Shown here piece after piece: positions 38,998-51,625 of a stretch of DNA of 64,000 nucleotides; the first letter of the stretch is position 1, and every line of letters starts with the position of its first letter. The stretch is from contig OX104129.1 of the NCBI GenBank assembly GCA_944470555.2, positions 48,827,998 through 48,891,997 on the forward strand. Direction: 5' to 3'. The notes below the pieces were generated by a model that had not been told where the DNA came from, searched no databases, and worked only from the letters and a program-made list of their open reading frames with translations. The position numbers and the translations under genes are program-made. The stretch is from Heterobilharzia americana (Eukaryota; Platyhelminthes; Trematoda; Strigeidida; Schistosomatidae).

Positions 38998-41030
38998 CAG
39001 TTCGGTCAGCAACTAGTTACTAGCCAGTCCTAAGCCCGGATAAAGTGGGAAGGTTCAGCATAGAGATAGCAACCCTACCCCGTAAAAACCAGTCCAATCG
39101 CTAAACAAACTTCAAAACACAAAGAAAATTAAGAAATAAAATTAAACGTACTCGTTGCCAGGATCAGGGAGACGAAATGACACCGGTTGATGAAGCCTTC
39201 AGGAAGTCAATCGGCCAGTTTGTCTTCTCTGCCTCGATGAAAGTGAAGGTGAATATGGGGACATGGAATGTCCGAACAATCTTTGAAGCTGGCTGGCTAA
39301 CTGGCAAGGCTACCCATATTGCAAAAGAGATGAGGAGGTAAGGCATTGAAGTGCTTGAAATCTGCGATAGAAGATGGAATGGAAGTGGACTCTCCAAACT
39401 GTCAACTGGGGAGCAGTCAGTAATCCATTCCGATATTGTCACCCAGACAGCGACCACGAGCACACTGATTTATGGAGTGGCTATCATAATGTCCCCTTGA
39501 AGAGCATCGAAGACTGTCATGCAGTGATAACCAATGTCCCCCACGATCAGGATCATGACAGCAAGATGGATTCAGCTCAAAAAGAAGGAAGGTCACAATC
39601 ATACAATGCTACGCTACGCTACACACCTACAAATAATGGAGATGAAGAGAAGGAGGAGGAATGCTACAGACAACTGCAATCAGTGATGGATAAGACTGCA
39701 TTTAGTGAGACATCAAAATTCTAATAGGTTTGGTGACATGAATGCCAAACTGGGAGCGAACAACACAGGAAGAGAATGAGTCATGGATGGAGAAGGACTT
39801 GGTGAAATGATGAATGAGAATGGAGAACTGTTTGCAGATTTCTGCACATTCAACGATTTGGTGATTGGCGGCGAAGCAGTGTGTACAAACATAAGGATAT
39901 TCACAAGGCAGTGACATGGATTTGATTTCACCAGACATCAGGACACACTGAAAACCAGATCGACTTCATCTCAATGTGAATAAAGTGAAGATGGAGACGC
40001 AGCCTCCTGGACAGAAGATGAGATCAAGAAGAGGAGCAGATGTAGGTTCACACCACTGACTATCAAGTGCAAGGAACCTACCTCCAAATCCAGTAGAAAG
40101 CCTTCAGTCCAAGAAAGCTGGTGATAGACGACAGTTGAAGTTGAACACCCATAACAGAAAGTAAAGTGAAGGACGAAACTACAAAGGACATCTTCACGTC
40201 AGTCTGCGATGAGGACAAAATGGGAGACACTAGGCAACATCGTTGAGGAAACCTGAGTGTAAGGACACTGGAACTCTTTGAAAGCTGTGTGGAAGGAGAC
40301 CTGCATAACCGTGTTAGGAGGGAAAAAGAAGAAGAAGAAGAAGAGGCAAGACAAGGAATGGATCTCGACTGACCCATGGAAGCTGATATAGGTGGTGAAG
40401 CTGCTGATGGTGAAGCAGGAGATGAACGAGTGCAAGGGAGGAAAACGAAAGGGTGACTGAGTACAACCTATAAAACAGTAGACTGGAGAAAGAGGTGAAG
40501 AAGTGTGAATGGAAAGAGAAGAGATACTTCTACGACACTTTTTGGTAAGTGAAGCAGAACAGGCTGCTTTTAGGAGAGACAGAGACCTGACAGCACTACA
40601 TCAACGTAGACGAACCCAATGAAAAATAGTGAAGGGAACCTAGGTACCAAGGAGGAGAAACAAAGGAAACGATAGGCTGACCACTTCAAAACACACTTGA
40701 ATCGACCACCACCAACATCTGCAACTCGTCCAGAAATACCACCAACAGTCCAGCCACGGGACAATCAGTGATGCCATGTCCTTCGACAAAAGCCAAAGTC
40801 CTGAACGCCATAAAGTTGATGAAAGCCGGGAAAGCATCAGTATCAGATGGAATTCCTCCAGAAGAACTGAAAACAGACGCAAACACAACAGTGGACATGC
40901 TCACACCACTACTGCAGAAGGTTTTGCAAGTAAGGAAGGAAGGAATGAAAGATACTTGCCGAGTGGCGGAAGGGTTACCTTGTCAAACTCCCAAAGAAGG
41001 GCTACCTAAGTCTTTTCAAAAAACTGTCGA
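38998..41030 (+). mobile_element. RTE copy E: 5' part of a decayed element
   Basis: Starts with the RTE 5' end (CAACTAGTTACTAGCC, CCCTACCCCGTAAAA), reads through the endonuclease (GTWNVRTIFE near 39260, EICDRRWNGSGL near 39357) and linker to the beginning of the RT (SDGIPPEELKTDANTTVDML near 40850). It stops at about 41030, where PLE-3 sequence begins. It is more diverged than copies A and B and has many frameshifts. Confidence 0.8.
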
Positions 41031-41934
41031 AGACAGATTCAGTATTTTGGATTTAAGTATAAGACGGAGATGTGACGGTACAGTGAGAAAAATATTTACA
41101 GAAAAGACACCTGGATTGGCCAGTACCTTGCCTACAACAGATTTCCCTCCTGTCAGCTATAAGCGTGAATTAGTCAGGACGCTATTCACTAGAATAAAAA
41201 GGCTGTCCTCTAAAGATAAACAGGAAGAATTCGAGATAATTGAGAAGGTTGTTATGGAGAATGGATAAGCGAAGAAATTCATCATGAAGCATGGAAAAAA
41301 ATTGTTGAGAGACCAAGACAACAAACTGCTGGGGAGGAGCATGTTTTCCTTTGCCTAACATACAAAGGTGATGAGACATCTGAAAGAATAGATAGAGGAA
41401 TAAAAGCTGTGCTGAGAAGCAGCTTCCCTGCTGCCAGACTGATTTCATCTTACGATACATTATGCTGAATAAGACAATCGAAAGTAGACAAATACCCACC
41501 TCACGTCACCTCCAACTGCGTATATCAATTTATCTGTGCTTTTGGTAACAGGCTAATAGGCGGACTGAAAGAAGGGTATCTACTCGATTTTATGAGCGTA
41601 TTCCGAGAAATCTGTGTCTGATTGGTAGCAAGATCTCTAAAAGTGCAGTCGCCAGGCATCTGATGGAAACAGGACATCAAATAGATGTTTCTCAATCTTT
41701 CAGGACAATCACAAAACAAAGACCATGTTTATCACGGTTTACAGAAGCTCTCGCTATCAAACACTTTCAGCCTGACATATGTACTCAAAAGGAGACTGCA
41801 ATTAACCTTTCTTTACCTTGGTAAATGTATATAATGTTTCAAATACGTATGAGTGTAGACTTTCCTTTTCTTATTTTGATTGCGTAATCTCTTCATTAAT
41901 TACTTATTGAATATTAATCACTTTACGATTTCGA
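41031..41934 (+). mobile_element. PLE-3, coding 3' part and start of 3' UTR
   Basis: PLE RT C-terminus (VSYKRELVRTLFTRIKRLSS near 41150-41210, FEIIEKVVMENG) and a frameshifted GIY-YIG domain (VYQFICAFGN near 41520, then FYERIPRNLCLIGSKISKSA and AVARHLMETGHQ near 41590-41680). The last codons end ..INLSLPW near 41820. A 3' UTR follows until copy D interrupts it at about 41935. The remaining UTR is at 43129-43490. Confidence 0.75.
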
Positions 41935-43128
41935 GTTCCACTCAACGGCCTGGCCTGGCACGTGATGTCCCTAATCAGTCTTCTCAGTGTGTCCACAGTC
42001 CAATCCATCTTCACTTTCTTCCGCATATTTGTTGACTGATAGGTTATTGGTTGGTTCATTGCCAGGCCAGACTTCCTTCTTGCTTATTCTTCAGCTGATG
42101 TTCAGCAACTAGTGTAGGTGGCAGCTGTAGATGAATGTCTGCAATTTGTTGGAAATGCTCTTCATCACGTGCCAAATTTCTGAAGCATCACACAAAAGCA
42201 CTGACTTGACCGACTCAGTGTTGAAAATCCGGATCTTGTTCACGCCTTGTGCTGAGTACAGTACAATGCAATGTAGTAGATCTCCACACTGATTCCAGGT
42301 TAAGGAAGACCGGTTTTGCTGTCTTCCCAATCCTGCGTTTGACATTCTCATGTGTGCCACCACCGTTTGTAGTTGAAATGATGCTGCCTAGGCTAGGTAG
42401 GTAGGTAGGTAGGTAGGTAGGTAGGTAGGTAGGTAGGTAGGTAGGTAGGTAGGTAGGTAGGTAGGTAGGTAGGTAGGTAGGTAGGTAGGTAGGTAGTTAG
42501 GTAGGTAGGTAGGTGAAAGAGACAACTTCTTTTAGATTTCTCCCGTTGATGTTGTTGGTTGGATATCTTCATCACCTCCGTCTTCTCTACATTCACTTGA
42601 ATTCCCGTCTTGCTTCGCTGCCTCTTCTGTCAACTTGTTGATTTTTGCCTGTAGATCTTCGAATTTGTGCCACAAGACATTAGACATAAATCATCATCGT
42701 TGGTGAAATCCAAATCTTCTGGGGTCTTTCCATCGATCCAACCAGCTTATTTCCCTCTTCTTCCTCCTCACGGTTTGTTGCATGATGCAGTCGACCCCTA
42801 ATCAGTAAACGAGGTCATCGGTGATGGTAGGTGGCAGCTTCATCTTACTTCTGTCTTCACTTCAAGGCCGTCACTGAGCTTTCCACTATGAATCACTTGG
42901 CATGTAGCATCATATGGCATATAGTTGTTGAATGAGATTGATAAAGGTTTGTGGCACTAAAACCGTAGTGTTGAAGCAACTGCCAAATTACTTGTGTGTC
43001 GATGCTGTTGAAGGCCTTTTCAAAATCGATGAATTTGAGGTAGAGAGTTGACTGCCATTCTATACTCTGTTCTATGATGATGTGAAGTGTTTCAATTTGG
43101 TCCGCACATGGTTTTTTCTTCTTGCAAT
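41935..43128 (-). mobile_element. RTE copy D nested in the PLE-3 3' UTR
   Basis: Minus-strand RTE fragment lacking its last ~140 bases. It begins with TTCCACTCAACGGCCTGGCC, carries the TAGG tract, and extends further 5' than copy C, into the RT block shared with copies A and B (FIDFEKAFNSIDTQVIWQ near 42980-43050). It ends at about 43128. PLE-3 3' UTR text is continuous on both sides. No TSD was found. Confidence 0.75.
42394..42514. repeat. TAGG/CCTA tetranucleotide microsatellite, about 121 bp
   Basis: Same place in the element as in copy C. The length difference of 8 bp (two units) accounts for the difference between the two ~0.8-kb duplicates. Confidence 0.95.
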
Positions 43129-43490
43129 TTTCCATGTAACTGCGTAACCTATTAGACCTCAAACAGTCATTTATTTACACTGATTTTCGTTTATTTGCCC
43201 ATAGTATGTATGTCCAGAATTTTCCATCTGATCATATATAAATAGCCTGGATTTTGACTCAGTTATGTATCTAATTCTCGTGTGTTTCGTTGACTTACTA
43301 CTTTATTGTTAATCCTGGATTTCAAATCTCCATTTATTTCTGAGTGTTTAAAGTATGTTATATTATTATTAGTACTAATAACTCATTCAATTGTAGGCTG
43401 TTTGCAGCTGATTAGACGCCATGAAATAAAATGAGCTTAGTTTATTCTGCAAATGTCTTTGTTTTTGCATTGTTGAAATTTGTCAAGGGA
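43129..43490 (+). mobile_element. PLE-3 3' UTR, distal part
   Basis: TTTTCCATGTAACTGCGTAAC resumes the UTR homology to the minus strand of 18700-18720. Then GTTAATCCTGGATTTCAAAT and later landmarks match the 19225-19456 arm, at clearly lower identity. Confidence 0.6.
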
Positions 43491-44037
43491 ACGAAATGTC
43501 TGATTTTTCACCTTTATTTTAAATTGGCATTTCGGTCCACTGCAGTATGAGTGAAAATGAATGTTAGTTGAGGATGTTATAAGACACCATACGTTTCTGG
43601 GAAAGAGAATATGTAATATTGAGGAGAGAAGTGTTTAATCGTTTTTCATTAAAAAAGGATCTGTGATGTTTGAAACTGCTATTGAAATAAGCATTTTTGG
43701 ATATTGATTCGTGTTTGAAAAATGAAGTTGTCTCTTGCTGCGTCAGCTTCATATCCTTTCTGCGAAATCAGACTAGGCTAAGTTAATTATAGCAAGTGAT
43801 CAACGACTTATAACTTTTTTATGTGAAACACTGTTTTTTCCAGGACCTCTATGTCTTACACTTTGTGAACCACCTGGGTGTTATTTACTAGGACACTGAG
43901 TAACAATAGCACCTCTCTGGTCGACGGGTATAGTATAATCTTTGATTGGACCGAACTTATTGGTCACTGTCGGTATATTGGCTTCTTTGCAGTTGCTTCT
44001 TTATTGCCAGTATTTTCGGTTTTGATATAATGCTGAG
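43491..44037. other. Gene-free spacer
   Basis: Nothing recognised. Confidence 0.4.
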
Positions 44038-44215
44038 TGGTTGTTAGCAATGGGATCCAAAATGCATGTTTCGTCCTGTTCGAGACTTTTCAGTTGGGTA
44101 TACCTCCCTCCCAATTAGGGATGTTGTTGGTCTCAATAAGATTTAATCGCAGGACCGATCGCTTTAAACATCAGAGCGTTACTCACTAGGCCAAAGAGTC
44201 ACAACAGCCACTCCT
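44038..44215 (-). repeat. Sm-alpha-like SINE with decayed hammerhead
   Basis: On the minus strand: GGCCTAGTGAGTAACGCTCT (A-box region), then CTGAAAA in place of CUGANGA (the G8 position reads A), then GTCTCGAACAGGACGAAAC with a usable stem II and intact GAAA, then GGATCCCATTGCTAAC. Confidence 0.7.
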
Positions 44216-46063
44216 TGTGAGATTGGTATAACTTTTAATTTGTTACTTGTAATGATTTTGAACGAATTTCTTTTAATTCTTCAACTGTAATTAATAATTA
44301 TCTCAACAGGCATCCAAATTCAGTTTCAAGGAGTCTTTGTTTGGCAAAACAACCAGACGTGCTTCAGCAAAACATTATCGTGTTGAAAGTAAAACTCAAG
44401 TAGAAGTTGATAATTACTGCTAAAAGTACGACTAGACTTACATTCTTGGGTGTTTCTGAATCACTACACTCACTTTTACCAGCTGGATATCATTTGGTTG
44501 TGAGGGATATAAAGAGTGTTTAGTCATTTTTTAGTATCAAAATTGATTCGTTGCTATTGGGTAAATTTTCACATGTTATTGACTTGTAACATTCCCAATA
44601 TTACCTGTGTTATTACTTCATGTGCTTTTCAATATGAAAAAGAAGTCTTCCTGTAAAATGCAAACTGTAAGCAGTTTGTGAAGAGTTTCAAATCCTAAAG
44701 CAAACTGAGAAGATTGTCAGCCACACAAACAGAAGTCATTTTATATTCGTTTTAACTTCTGTCTATACAGTTAGCCAATCAGTTGTATAAATTTAGTAAT
44801 CGTTAAGGGAAACATATTCTTTTGCTTACAGTTTGACGACTAAGAATGTTGTCACGTTATGACGACAAATCGTGAAGATGATGTACTTTCTGTTATATCT
44901 GTGAACGAAAATTATGGTGGGGACGATGGCAAGTGATACATCACTACAGAAAGTAACTCACATTGTTAGCACAGACTGGTCTAACTGGGTCAACAAAATG
45001 CTGATAACAGAATTCTGTTGGAAAAAAGCTTTTTATCCTTAGAGAGAAAGTTTTTAATCGGTTATCAAATTCTCTTATATGTTCGTGCTAGGCAGTATGG
45101 GCGCCTTGTGCAATTCTTCACAGGTTCATTCCTGACTTTTCAAGTTGAGAAGTAAAATTCAACAGTATGAACAGGTCTATTATGTATGTATGCAGTAGAA
45201 GAGGTAACTATGAAGGCTGTTAGTTGCTCAAACATTCAGGTACAACACATTTAGACACGCTAATATGTTTCTTTTCTAAATGTTTTATTAAACTTCATTC
45301 ATATCACTGCTGAACTACCAGTAGGTATGCATGTTCCTAATGATATAAGATTTAGCACTATAAAAATGATTATCCACCATGTATTCAGTAAAGTCATATT
45401 CTGTAAACGACTTAATTCTCTCTTACTGATTTACTAGTTTATACAGCCAATCATCTTGTTACCATCAGATTCTTTTCCATAGACTAACCACTAGTTTATG
45501 GATATCTACAGACTGTCACATGCTTTCGAATACATGGTTCACATTTACTGTTAAAACTGGGTTAGTCGGTACAGTTGGTAAGGATAATACTTTAATACCA
45601 AATTCCTCTGGTCATATTAAACACTATCAGCTAGTGATCTGCGGTAAATACACATAGTATATTTGTGGGGTTGTTTTCTCACATAACTTGACAGTAGCAA
45701 ATTAATTCAGTGAGTAGTCTGTGTTACATTGGGTAAATCGTCTTCAACTCAAGTTCAGTAACAATTTTAAAGTCAAATGATTGAATGAATCTACGTGGAA
45801 CAGATGGCTTTGAAAATGAATAGATACGAATAGTCGATGAGGATGACTTAATTATCGCAATCCTACTGTCCTTCGTACTGGATGTGAAAAGCAGTTACAA
45901 GACTATAAAATGATATACTATGACTGATATTAGTATTCTTCCACACAGTCGTGAATTTCTCATTTGAAGTCCCATCTTCATAGGCGTTCATAAGCAAAAA
46001 ATGAAGTGTAGTATGTGGTGTTTATGCTCTTCTCAAATCGGTGAAGTTTAATTCGTCTACGAA
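44216..46063. other. Gene-free stretch
   Basis: AT-rich, nothing recognised before the duplicated unit. Confidence 0.4.
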
Positions 46064-47435
46064 TCTGTTTTACATATATTTCACACATAAATTCACAGAC
46101 GAAAATTGACTAAGAACGCTCTCCATGCATGAATTAGATGACGTCAAGTAGTTTGGTGTATTATTCACTGCAGAAGTCAAGGAAGTCTCAACTTGATGCT
46201 TCAAGTCTACTCAGTATCTAAAAACCGAACTCTTGAAAGCTATGCCTTCCTTCCTTCCTACCTTCAACCATGCTTAAATAATCGACTGCAGCTCATTTTT
46301 ACTTTGGAACCATACTCCACCGTTATTTGATTAGTTTTACACAACCGTTTATGGTGCAGAGTATAACTCACTTCGTTAACTCCGTTCTCATACTCTTACG
46401 TAGCGTAACTCTCTTATTGTTGATGACTGTCAATATATTACTCCCGTCCCACTTCATCCTCTTCGTCTCCTGTCAACATGGTCACATTTAAACATTCAGT
46501 GATATTATTGTACAGTACTTGAAGTCACCCTCCATAGTTTCATTGCTCACTCGACTACTCTTAGTACCAGATTGACATTTCTCCATTCAGAATAGAAAAT
46601 TGCATGACATTATTTCTTTGTTCTAACTTCGACTACAATTTCAGACTGTTTGTTCTTGATGAGGAGCAATGTGGTCAAAGGTATTCACTTCATTTTGCAT
46701 TCCCTACAATTCTCACCTTGTCTCGATGGACACGATTTGAAAGTGTGAAAGAAGATGATAACTGGCTGATATGTTTTGAGTATGGATGTGCATCTGTTTG
46801 TTGTTCACCTCATCGATTATGTAGTCATATTTTTACAGTTCTAATCCACAGGTATTTCCGTCAGCTATCAGTCAGTGACTAGATCATGATCATGCACCAA
46901 TTATGCAACGACCAGTTGCTCCTTCCAATGAAGTTTCCGACTTCAGCACTGAATGAAGTGTGTTAACACTCCTGACGGAACTTTGTATCCATAAACACTA
47001 CATATATGCTCTGTTGCTGAGTACCAGCAAATACGAAACCCAGATCCAAGGCTTCCAAAGTCTGCTCTCTACTATCTAAAATGAAACCTGGTCATCCACT
47101 GACTAACTGACAATTAAGATATCTATTTTGGTAGGAGTAGTTCAAGGATACTGACTTCTATGTGTGTAATGCGTGACTGTGTATGAAGAACACGGTTGTG
47201 TGTATGTGTGTTTGTGTGTGTGTGTTGCTTCAGGATCGCGTATGCTTGTAATCGTTTACCACTGATATATGCATTACTTAGGCTTGCAGCTTCCTAGCAG
47301 CGAAATTCAACTAATTACTTTGTGACTGCTCAAGTAACCTTCTAGCAAGGGTTTATTACAGTTAGATTTAGATGAAACGTTTCGTTATATTTTGGTTAGT
47401 AGTGACTAGCAGTTGGCGTTAATTCATTTCCATAT
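46064..47435 (+). repeat. 1.37-kb dispersed duplication, copy 2
   Basis: Direct copy of 20701-22071. It contains the same 92-codon frame (46604-46882) and the same family C remnant (47003-47080). It is one base longer (near 46360). Confidence 0.85.
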
Positions 47436-48009
47436 GTTTTTTTGAGGTAATACATGAGATTGTTCCGCTTGAATCTAAATAAACTTTGCGTCCCCAATGT
47501 TTATATCATTTAGTAATTTCAGTATTTTTGACTGCCCTAATAATATTTATGAGTGATGGCAAGATAGTTTCCACCACTTTGTAAATTTGGTTTGAGAAGT
47601 TTTAAAGACGACGGAGTAATGATGATAAGTTTTGTCCCAATTTAAGACTGCATAAAAATCAATCCTTGTAGATTCATAAAACTAGAGGGTAAAATCTATA
47701 GACCTTGCGAGAATCATTTCAGTTTCAACTGTTATGACTGAGATTAATGATACACTATCTAAAACTCCAACCGATTCATCATATTGTGTCATCAAGTTGT
47801 ACTGCTATCAAGGATTAAACAAATTTCACTTTGAGCTTCAGGATATAATTGTTATCGTGTTTTTATCCACTCACTATGAAGTCAATTACACACGTTTTCA
47901 CTATGACACATGCTGATATTTGCACTGAGATAAGTTCTTGTGAACTATTGCTGTAGTTGCCGTTATTTGCATTATCCTGTCGTTGACTTGATCTAGCTGA
48001 CCGTTCTCT
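47436..48009. other. Gene-free spacer
   Basis: Nothing recognised. The 60-codon plus frame at 47734-47916 has no motif. Confidence 0.4.
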
Positions 48010-48260
48010 ATTGACATATGGGCTCCTGTGCCGATGCTTCAATATTGCCTCTGCTTTTAAATTTTTATATTAAGAAGTGGTTATCGCTACTCAGTGGCTT
48101 AGTGCATAACTCTTTGGCCTTTGAGGCGGTTGATCCGAGGTTCCAGTTTAAGTTGCAACAACATCACCCACTGGAGAGCAAGTACATCCACCTGAGTCCC
48201 AAACAGGACCAAAGATGCTTCCTGGATTCCTTTTTTAGCTATCATCCATTATTAACATCT
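48010..48260 (+). repeat. Sm-alpha-like SINE with alternative 5' module
   Basis: ATTGACATATGGGCTCCTGT and GATGCTTCAATATTGCC (alternative module), then a tRNA-like part CAGTGGCTTAGTGCATAAC and GATCCGAGGTTCCAG, then CACCTGAGTCCCAAACAGGA, where the core is shortened, then CCTGGATTCC. It shows both modules in one unit. Confidence 0.6.
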
Positions 48261-49009
48261 TTGTAGATGTCTAACTATCATCCTTTTGCCCATTTATTTA
48301 TTGAAATTACCTTTCAATATCTATTATTTCTAGACAAAGCTTTTTAAATTTGAGTAATTGACTTTGCTGTGGAGCATAATTCAACATCTTTTACTAGATG
48401 GGAACTTTGCATGCATTCTGTGATGATAAGCTTTACAGGTTTATGGTAAATTTTAAGTTTCATCATATTCTTCTTGCTCAGCACTTCAAAATGTATGAGA
48501 ATAATGAATGAAGATGACTAAAAATTTGTTTCACGGCAAGATTCCTACTGCAGATTCTGAGGCACTAGTTGATGCACATAGATAGTTTTAAAAGGAACTT
48601 CACCTAACTCTTTTGGCAGAAACGACTAAGATGCCGAATATCACCCTGTCTAAGTCATTTTAAAGTGACATGGGTTTTAGAAGTTTTTTGAGCTTTCCGT
48701 CGAGAGTGTTGATATGTGACAGTAAAGATTTGGATATTCAGCTATTCAAGTGAATATAAATAGTTTAAAAAGTCATTGTTTTAGAATAAAAGGGAATCAT
48801 CCTTACATTCTCACAAAAGTAAGTCTGTTTTACGAAATGTTATGCTACTGAAAATTAAACCGATTGTGTATAGCAATCATCGTCACACTTAAATCAACTG
48901 TCGATACCAGTCAGGTTTCTTTTGTTCTTATTCGAACCTAAAATAAAAATGTACCGAGTACATTCTAGGAAGGTTAAGCAAGTAATTTCTCGTTGCTATA
49001 TAGGGCCAA
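48261..49009. other. Gene-free spacer
   Basis: Nothing recognised. Confidence 0.4.
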
Positions 49010-49200
49010 ACCACTTGACCTCTGTTGGCAGATACGTTAGTTTGCGGTTGCCTGCTGGATATTCATGATGTTATATTCATCTTAATAACTGACAGTGGAA
49101 ATCTGAATGTACGTTTCGTGCTATTTGGGACTCATTGATTGGTTGTACTTGCACCTCGGTGAGTGACGTTATTCCCGCTGAGACTGTAACCCAAAACAGG
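49010..49200 (-). repeat. Sm-alpha-like SINE, minus copy
   Basis: On the minus strand: CAATGAGTCCCAAATAGCAC followed by GAAACGTAC. The GAAA core is intact, but the CUGANGA core reads TCAATGA. It is part of an inverted pair with the next entry. Confidence 0.6.
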
Positions 49201-49279
49201 TCAAGCAATTCAACCCTATATATAGTAACGAGAAATTGTAAGTATCAGACAGCAATTGATACCCGTTGCACAAAGAGTG

Positions 49280-49445
49280 GATATCGGGTTTCAGTGGCCT
49301 AGTGGATAACGCTTTGGTGTTTAAAACGATGTAGACCAGGTTTGTCTACCAGTGTGAACAGCATCACTCACTGTGGTGCAGGCACATCCTGCTGACGAGT
49401 CCTAAATAAGATGGAACGCGCGTCCTGGGTTTCACTGCTAGCCAC
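49280..49445 (+). repeat. Sm-alpha-like SINE, plus copy
   Basis: GTTTCAGTGGCCTAGTGGATA A-box region, then CTGACGA at 49392-49398 (intact), a weakened stem II, GGAA in place of GAAA, then CGCGCGTCCTGG (stem III/stem I strand) and TTTCACTGCTAGCCAC. Confidence 0.7.
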
Positions 49446-50413
49446 AAAAATGATTTAATCCTGTAACTCAATATTATGTTGGAAAATGTTGTACGGATGT
49501 AGAAATTGTTTGAATGCTAAAATAAACAGCTATCACATATTGATACTGGGCTAAAATGATCACAAATCTAGTGGAACTTAACTCCTGGTTTCAGATTGGC
49601 TGTTTTACGGATAGACTGAAAAGTTAACCGTAAATGTTCGACATAAGTCAAGAGCGTAAGTTCACTTCTTCAGTCAATATCTGCTAGATAGTTTATGGAT
49701 CACTTATTTATCATAATTACTTAACAGCATTTGTGATCGCAATGAAATTCATACAAACAAGGCCTTGTAACCAATTTATATCATCATAAAGGCTGATGTT
49801 TCTAACAATACTCAGCTTAATGATTCCATAAGAAGAAGGTATCACAAGTTATTCAGGGTTAAATATGTCTATCGAAAAGTTTAGTTGAAATGTATCTTAA
49901 TAGCCAAGTTCATTATGATCTCGTAGGTGATTAGCAGTTATTTCTGTTGTCATTTCCTACAACCACACATAGTGACTTTTCATTACTTTCTGCTCTGTTG
50001 TTATTCTAGATAAAGACCGATTTTTAGTATGGATAGTATTTTGGTTTTAATGTCTTCAGAAGTTTGTAAATACTGACTTCACGATAATTCATCTCATATT
50101 ATGAGACGTACTATTTCAATTCACTTTCAGGAAGAATTTGTCTAGTTAGTGTGGCTAAGAATAATCTTCAAGAAATTTAATTACACCATATTCAGTGGTG
50201 TATGGAATAAATCTTGTTAGAATATTCCAACTGTTGGAGTGGTCATCGGCAGTAATTCTGCTCGAAAAATTATTGAAATAAAAGGTTATCGTTGTGTGTA
50301 AAATTTTCACTAAAAATGTACTCATAAAACAGTGATCCATTCCAAAATGCACAAACTTTCCATTGATATATATTCAGTAATAGTATTTCCGAAATTCTAG
50401 CTACATAGCATGT
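49446..50413. other. Gene-free spacer
   Basis: Nothing recognised. Confidence 0.4.
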
Positions 50414-50429
50414 GGTTTTTGATGAAACT
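50414..50429. repeat. Target-site duplication of the full-length RTE (3' side)
   Basis: GGTTTTTGATGAAACT, identical to 53646-53661 (16 bp). Confidence 0.9.
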
Positions 50430-50476
50430 ATTATTATTATTATTAGTCCCTTGGGTTCCTAGTGGAACATAGGGCT

Positions 50477-51625
50477 TCAGTAGCACGCCTCCAGTGACCT
50501 CTGTTCTCTGAGATCTTTTGAACCTGGTCCCACGACAGCCCACAAGCTCTCATTTCCTCCTCGCACGACCTCCTCCATGTCACCCTCGGACGTCCAACTC
50601 GTCGCTTCCCATGGGGATTCCACTCGAGGGCCTGACGCGTGATGTCCTCCGTCGGCCTTCTCAGTGCATGGCCAATCCATCTCCACTTCTTCCTGCATAT
50701 TTGTTGCGTGATAGGTTCTTGGTTGGTTCGTTCCCAGAGTTCCTTGTTGCTTATTTTTTTCTGGCCATCTGATCTTCAGCAGCGAGCGTAAGCAGTTGTT
50801 GATGAATGTCTGTAGTTTATTGGAAATACCTTTCGTGACGCGCCAAGTCTCTGAGCCATACAAGAGCACTGACTTGACGTTGGTGTTGAAAATCCGTATC
50901 TTGTTCCGCATGCTGAGTGCAGAAGATCTCCACACTGGTTTCAGGCTAATGAACGCCTGTCTTGCTTTTCCGATTCTGACTTTGACGTCCTCGTCCGTCC
51001 CGCCTGTAGTTGAAACAGTGCTTCCTAGATAAGTGAAGGAGGTTACTTCCTTTAAGTTTCTCCCGTTGACGGTGATTGGAGTTTGTTGTTGTTGTTGTTG
51101 ATGGTGGTGGTGCGGTATCTTCATCACTTCTGTCTTCTCTATATTCACCTGAAGTCCCGTCTTCGCTGCCTCTTCTATCAACTTGTTAGTTTTTGCCTGC
51201 AGATCTTCAAGTTTATGTGACATTAGGCATAAGTCATCGGCGAAATCCAAGTCTTCTAGGTTCTTTTCCGTCGTCCAGTGTATCCCCCTCTTCTCGCTGC
51301 CTACTGTTTGCTGCATGATCCAGTCCACCACAATAAGGAATATCATGGGGGATAGTAGGCAACCTTGTTTCACTCCTGTCTTCACTTCAAAGGCATCACT
51401 GAGCTTCCCATTGTGGATTACTTGGCATGTGGCATCTTCATATAGTTGTTGAATGAGGCGGATAAAGGTTTGCGGTACTCCGTAGTATTGAAGCAGTTTC
51501 CAAATTACTTCTCGGTCGACGCTGTCAAAGGCCTTCTCAAAGTCGATGAAGTTGAGGTGAGAGTTGATTGCCATTCTACACTCTGTTCTATGATGATGCG
51601 AAGCGTTGCAATTTGGTCTGCACAT
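50477..51625 (-). CDS. RTE protein part 2: C-terminal RT (after frameshift)
   Basis: Continues the RT in another frame. Real homology starts at about residue 24 (LNFIDFEKAFDSVDREVIWK, the RT block with the first catalytic Asp). It is followed by TGVKQGCLLSP (residues 83-93), the catalytic FADD at 128-131 (LEDLDFADDLC), LQVNIEKTEVM, a His/Gln run near 173 and TYLGSTVS. A C-terminal domain follows (VLLYGSETWRVTKGISNKLQ, NNCLRSLLKIRWP). The last ~60 residues look less conserved and may include a small frameshift. Residues 1-23 are out-of-frame reading upstream of the lesion. One missing base near 51557 explains the split. Confidence 0.85.
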   Translation of the reverse strand: MCRPNCNASHHHRTECRMAINSHLNFIDFEKAFDSVDREVIWKLLQYYGVPQTFIRLIQQLYEDATCQVIHNGKLSDAFEVKTGVKQGCLLSPMIFLIVVDWIMQQTVGSEKRGIHWTTEKNLEDLDFADDLCLMSHKLEDLQAKTNKLIEEAAKTGLQVNIEKTEVMKIPHHHHQQQQQQTPITVNGRNLKEVTSFTYLGSTVSTTGGTDEDVKVRIGKARQAFISLKPVWRSSALSMRNKIRIFNTNVKSVLLYGSETWRVTKGISNKLQTFINNCLRSLLKIRWPEKNKQQGTLGTNQPRTYHATNMQEEVEMDWPCTEKADGGHHASGPRVESPWEATSWTSEGDMEEVVRGGNESLWAVVGPGSKDLREQRSLEACY

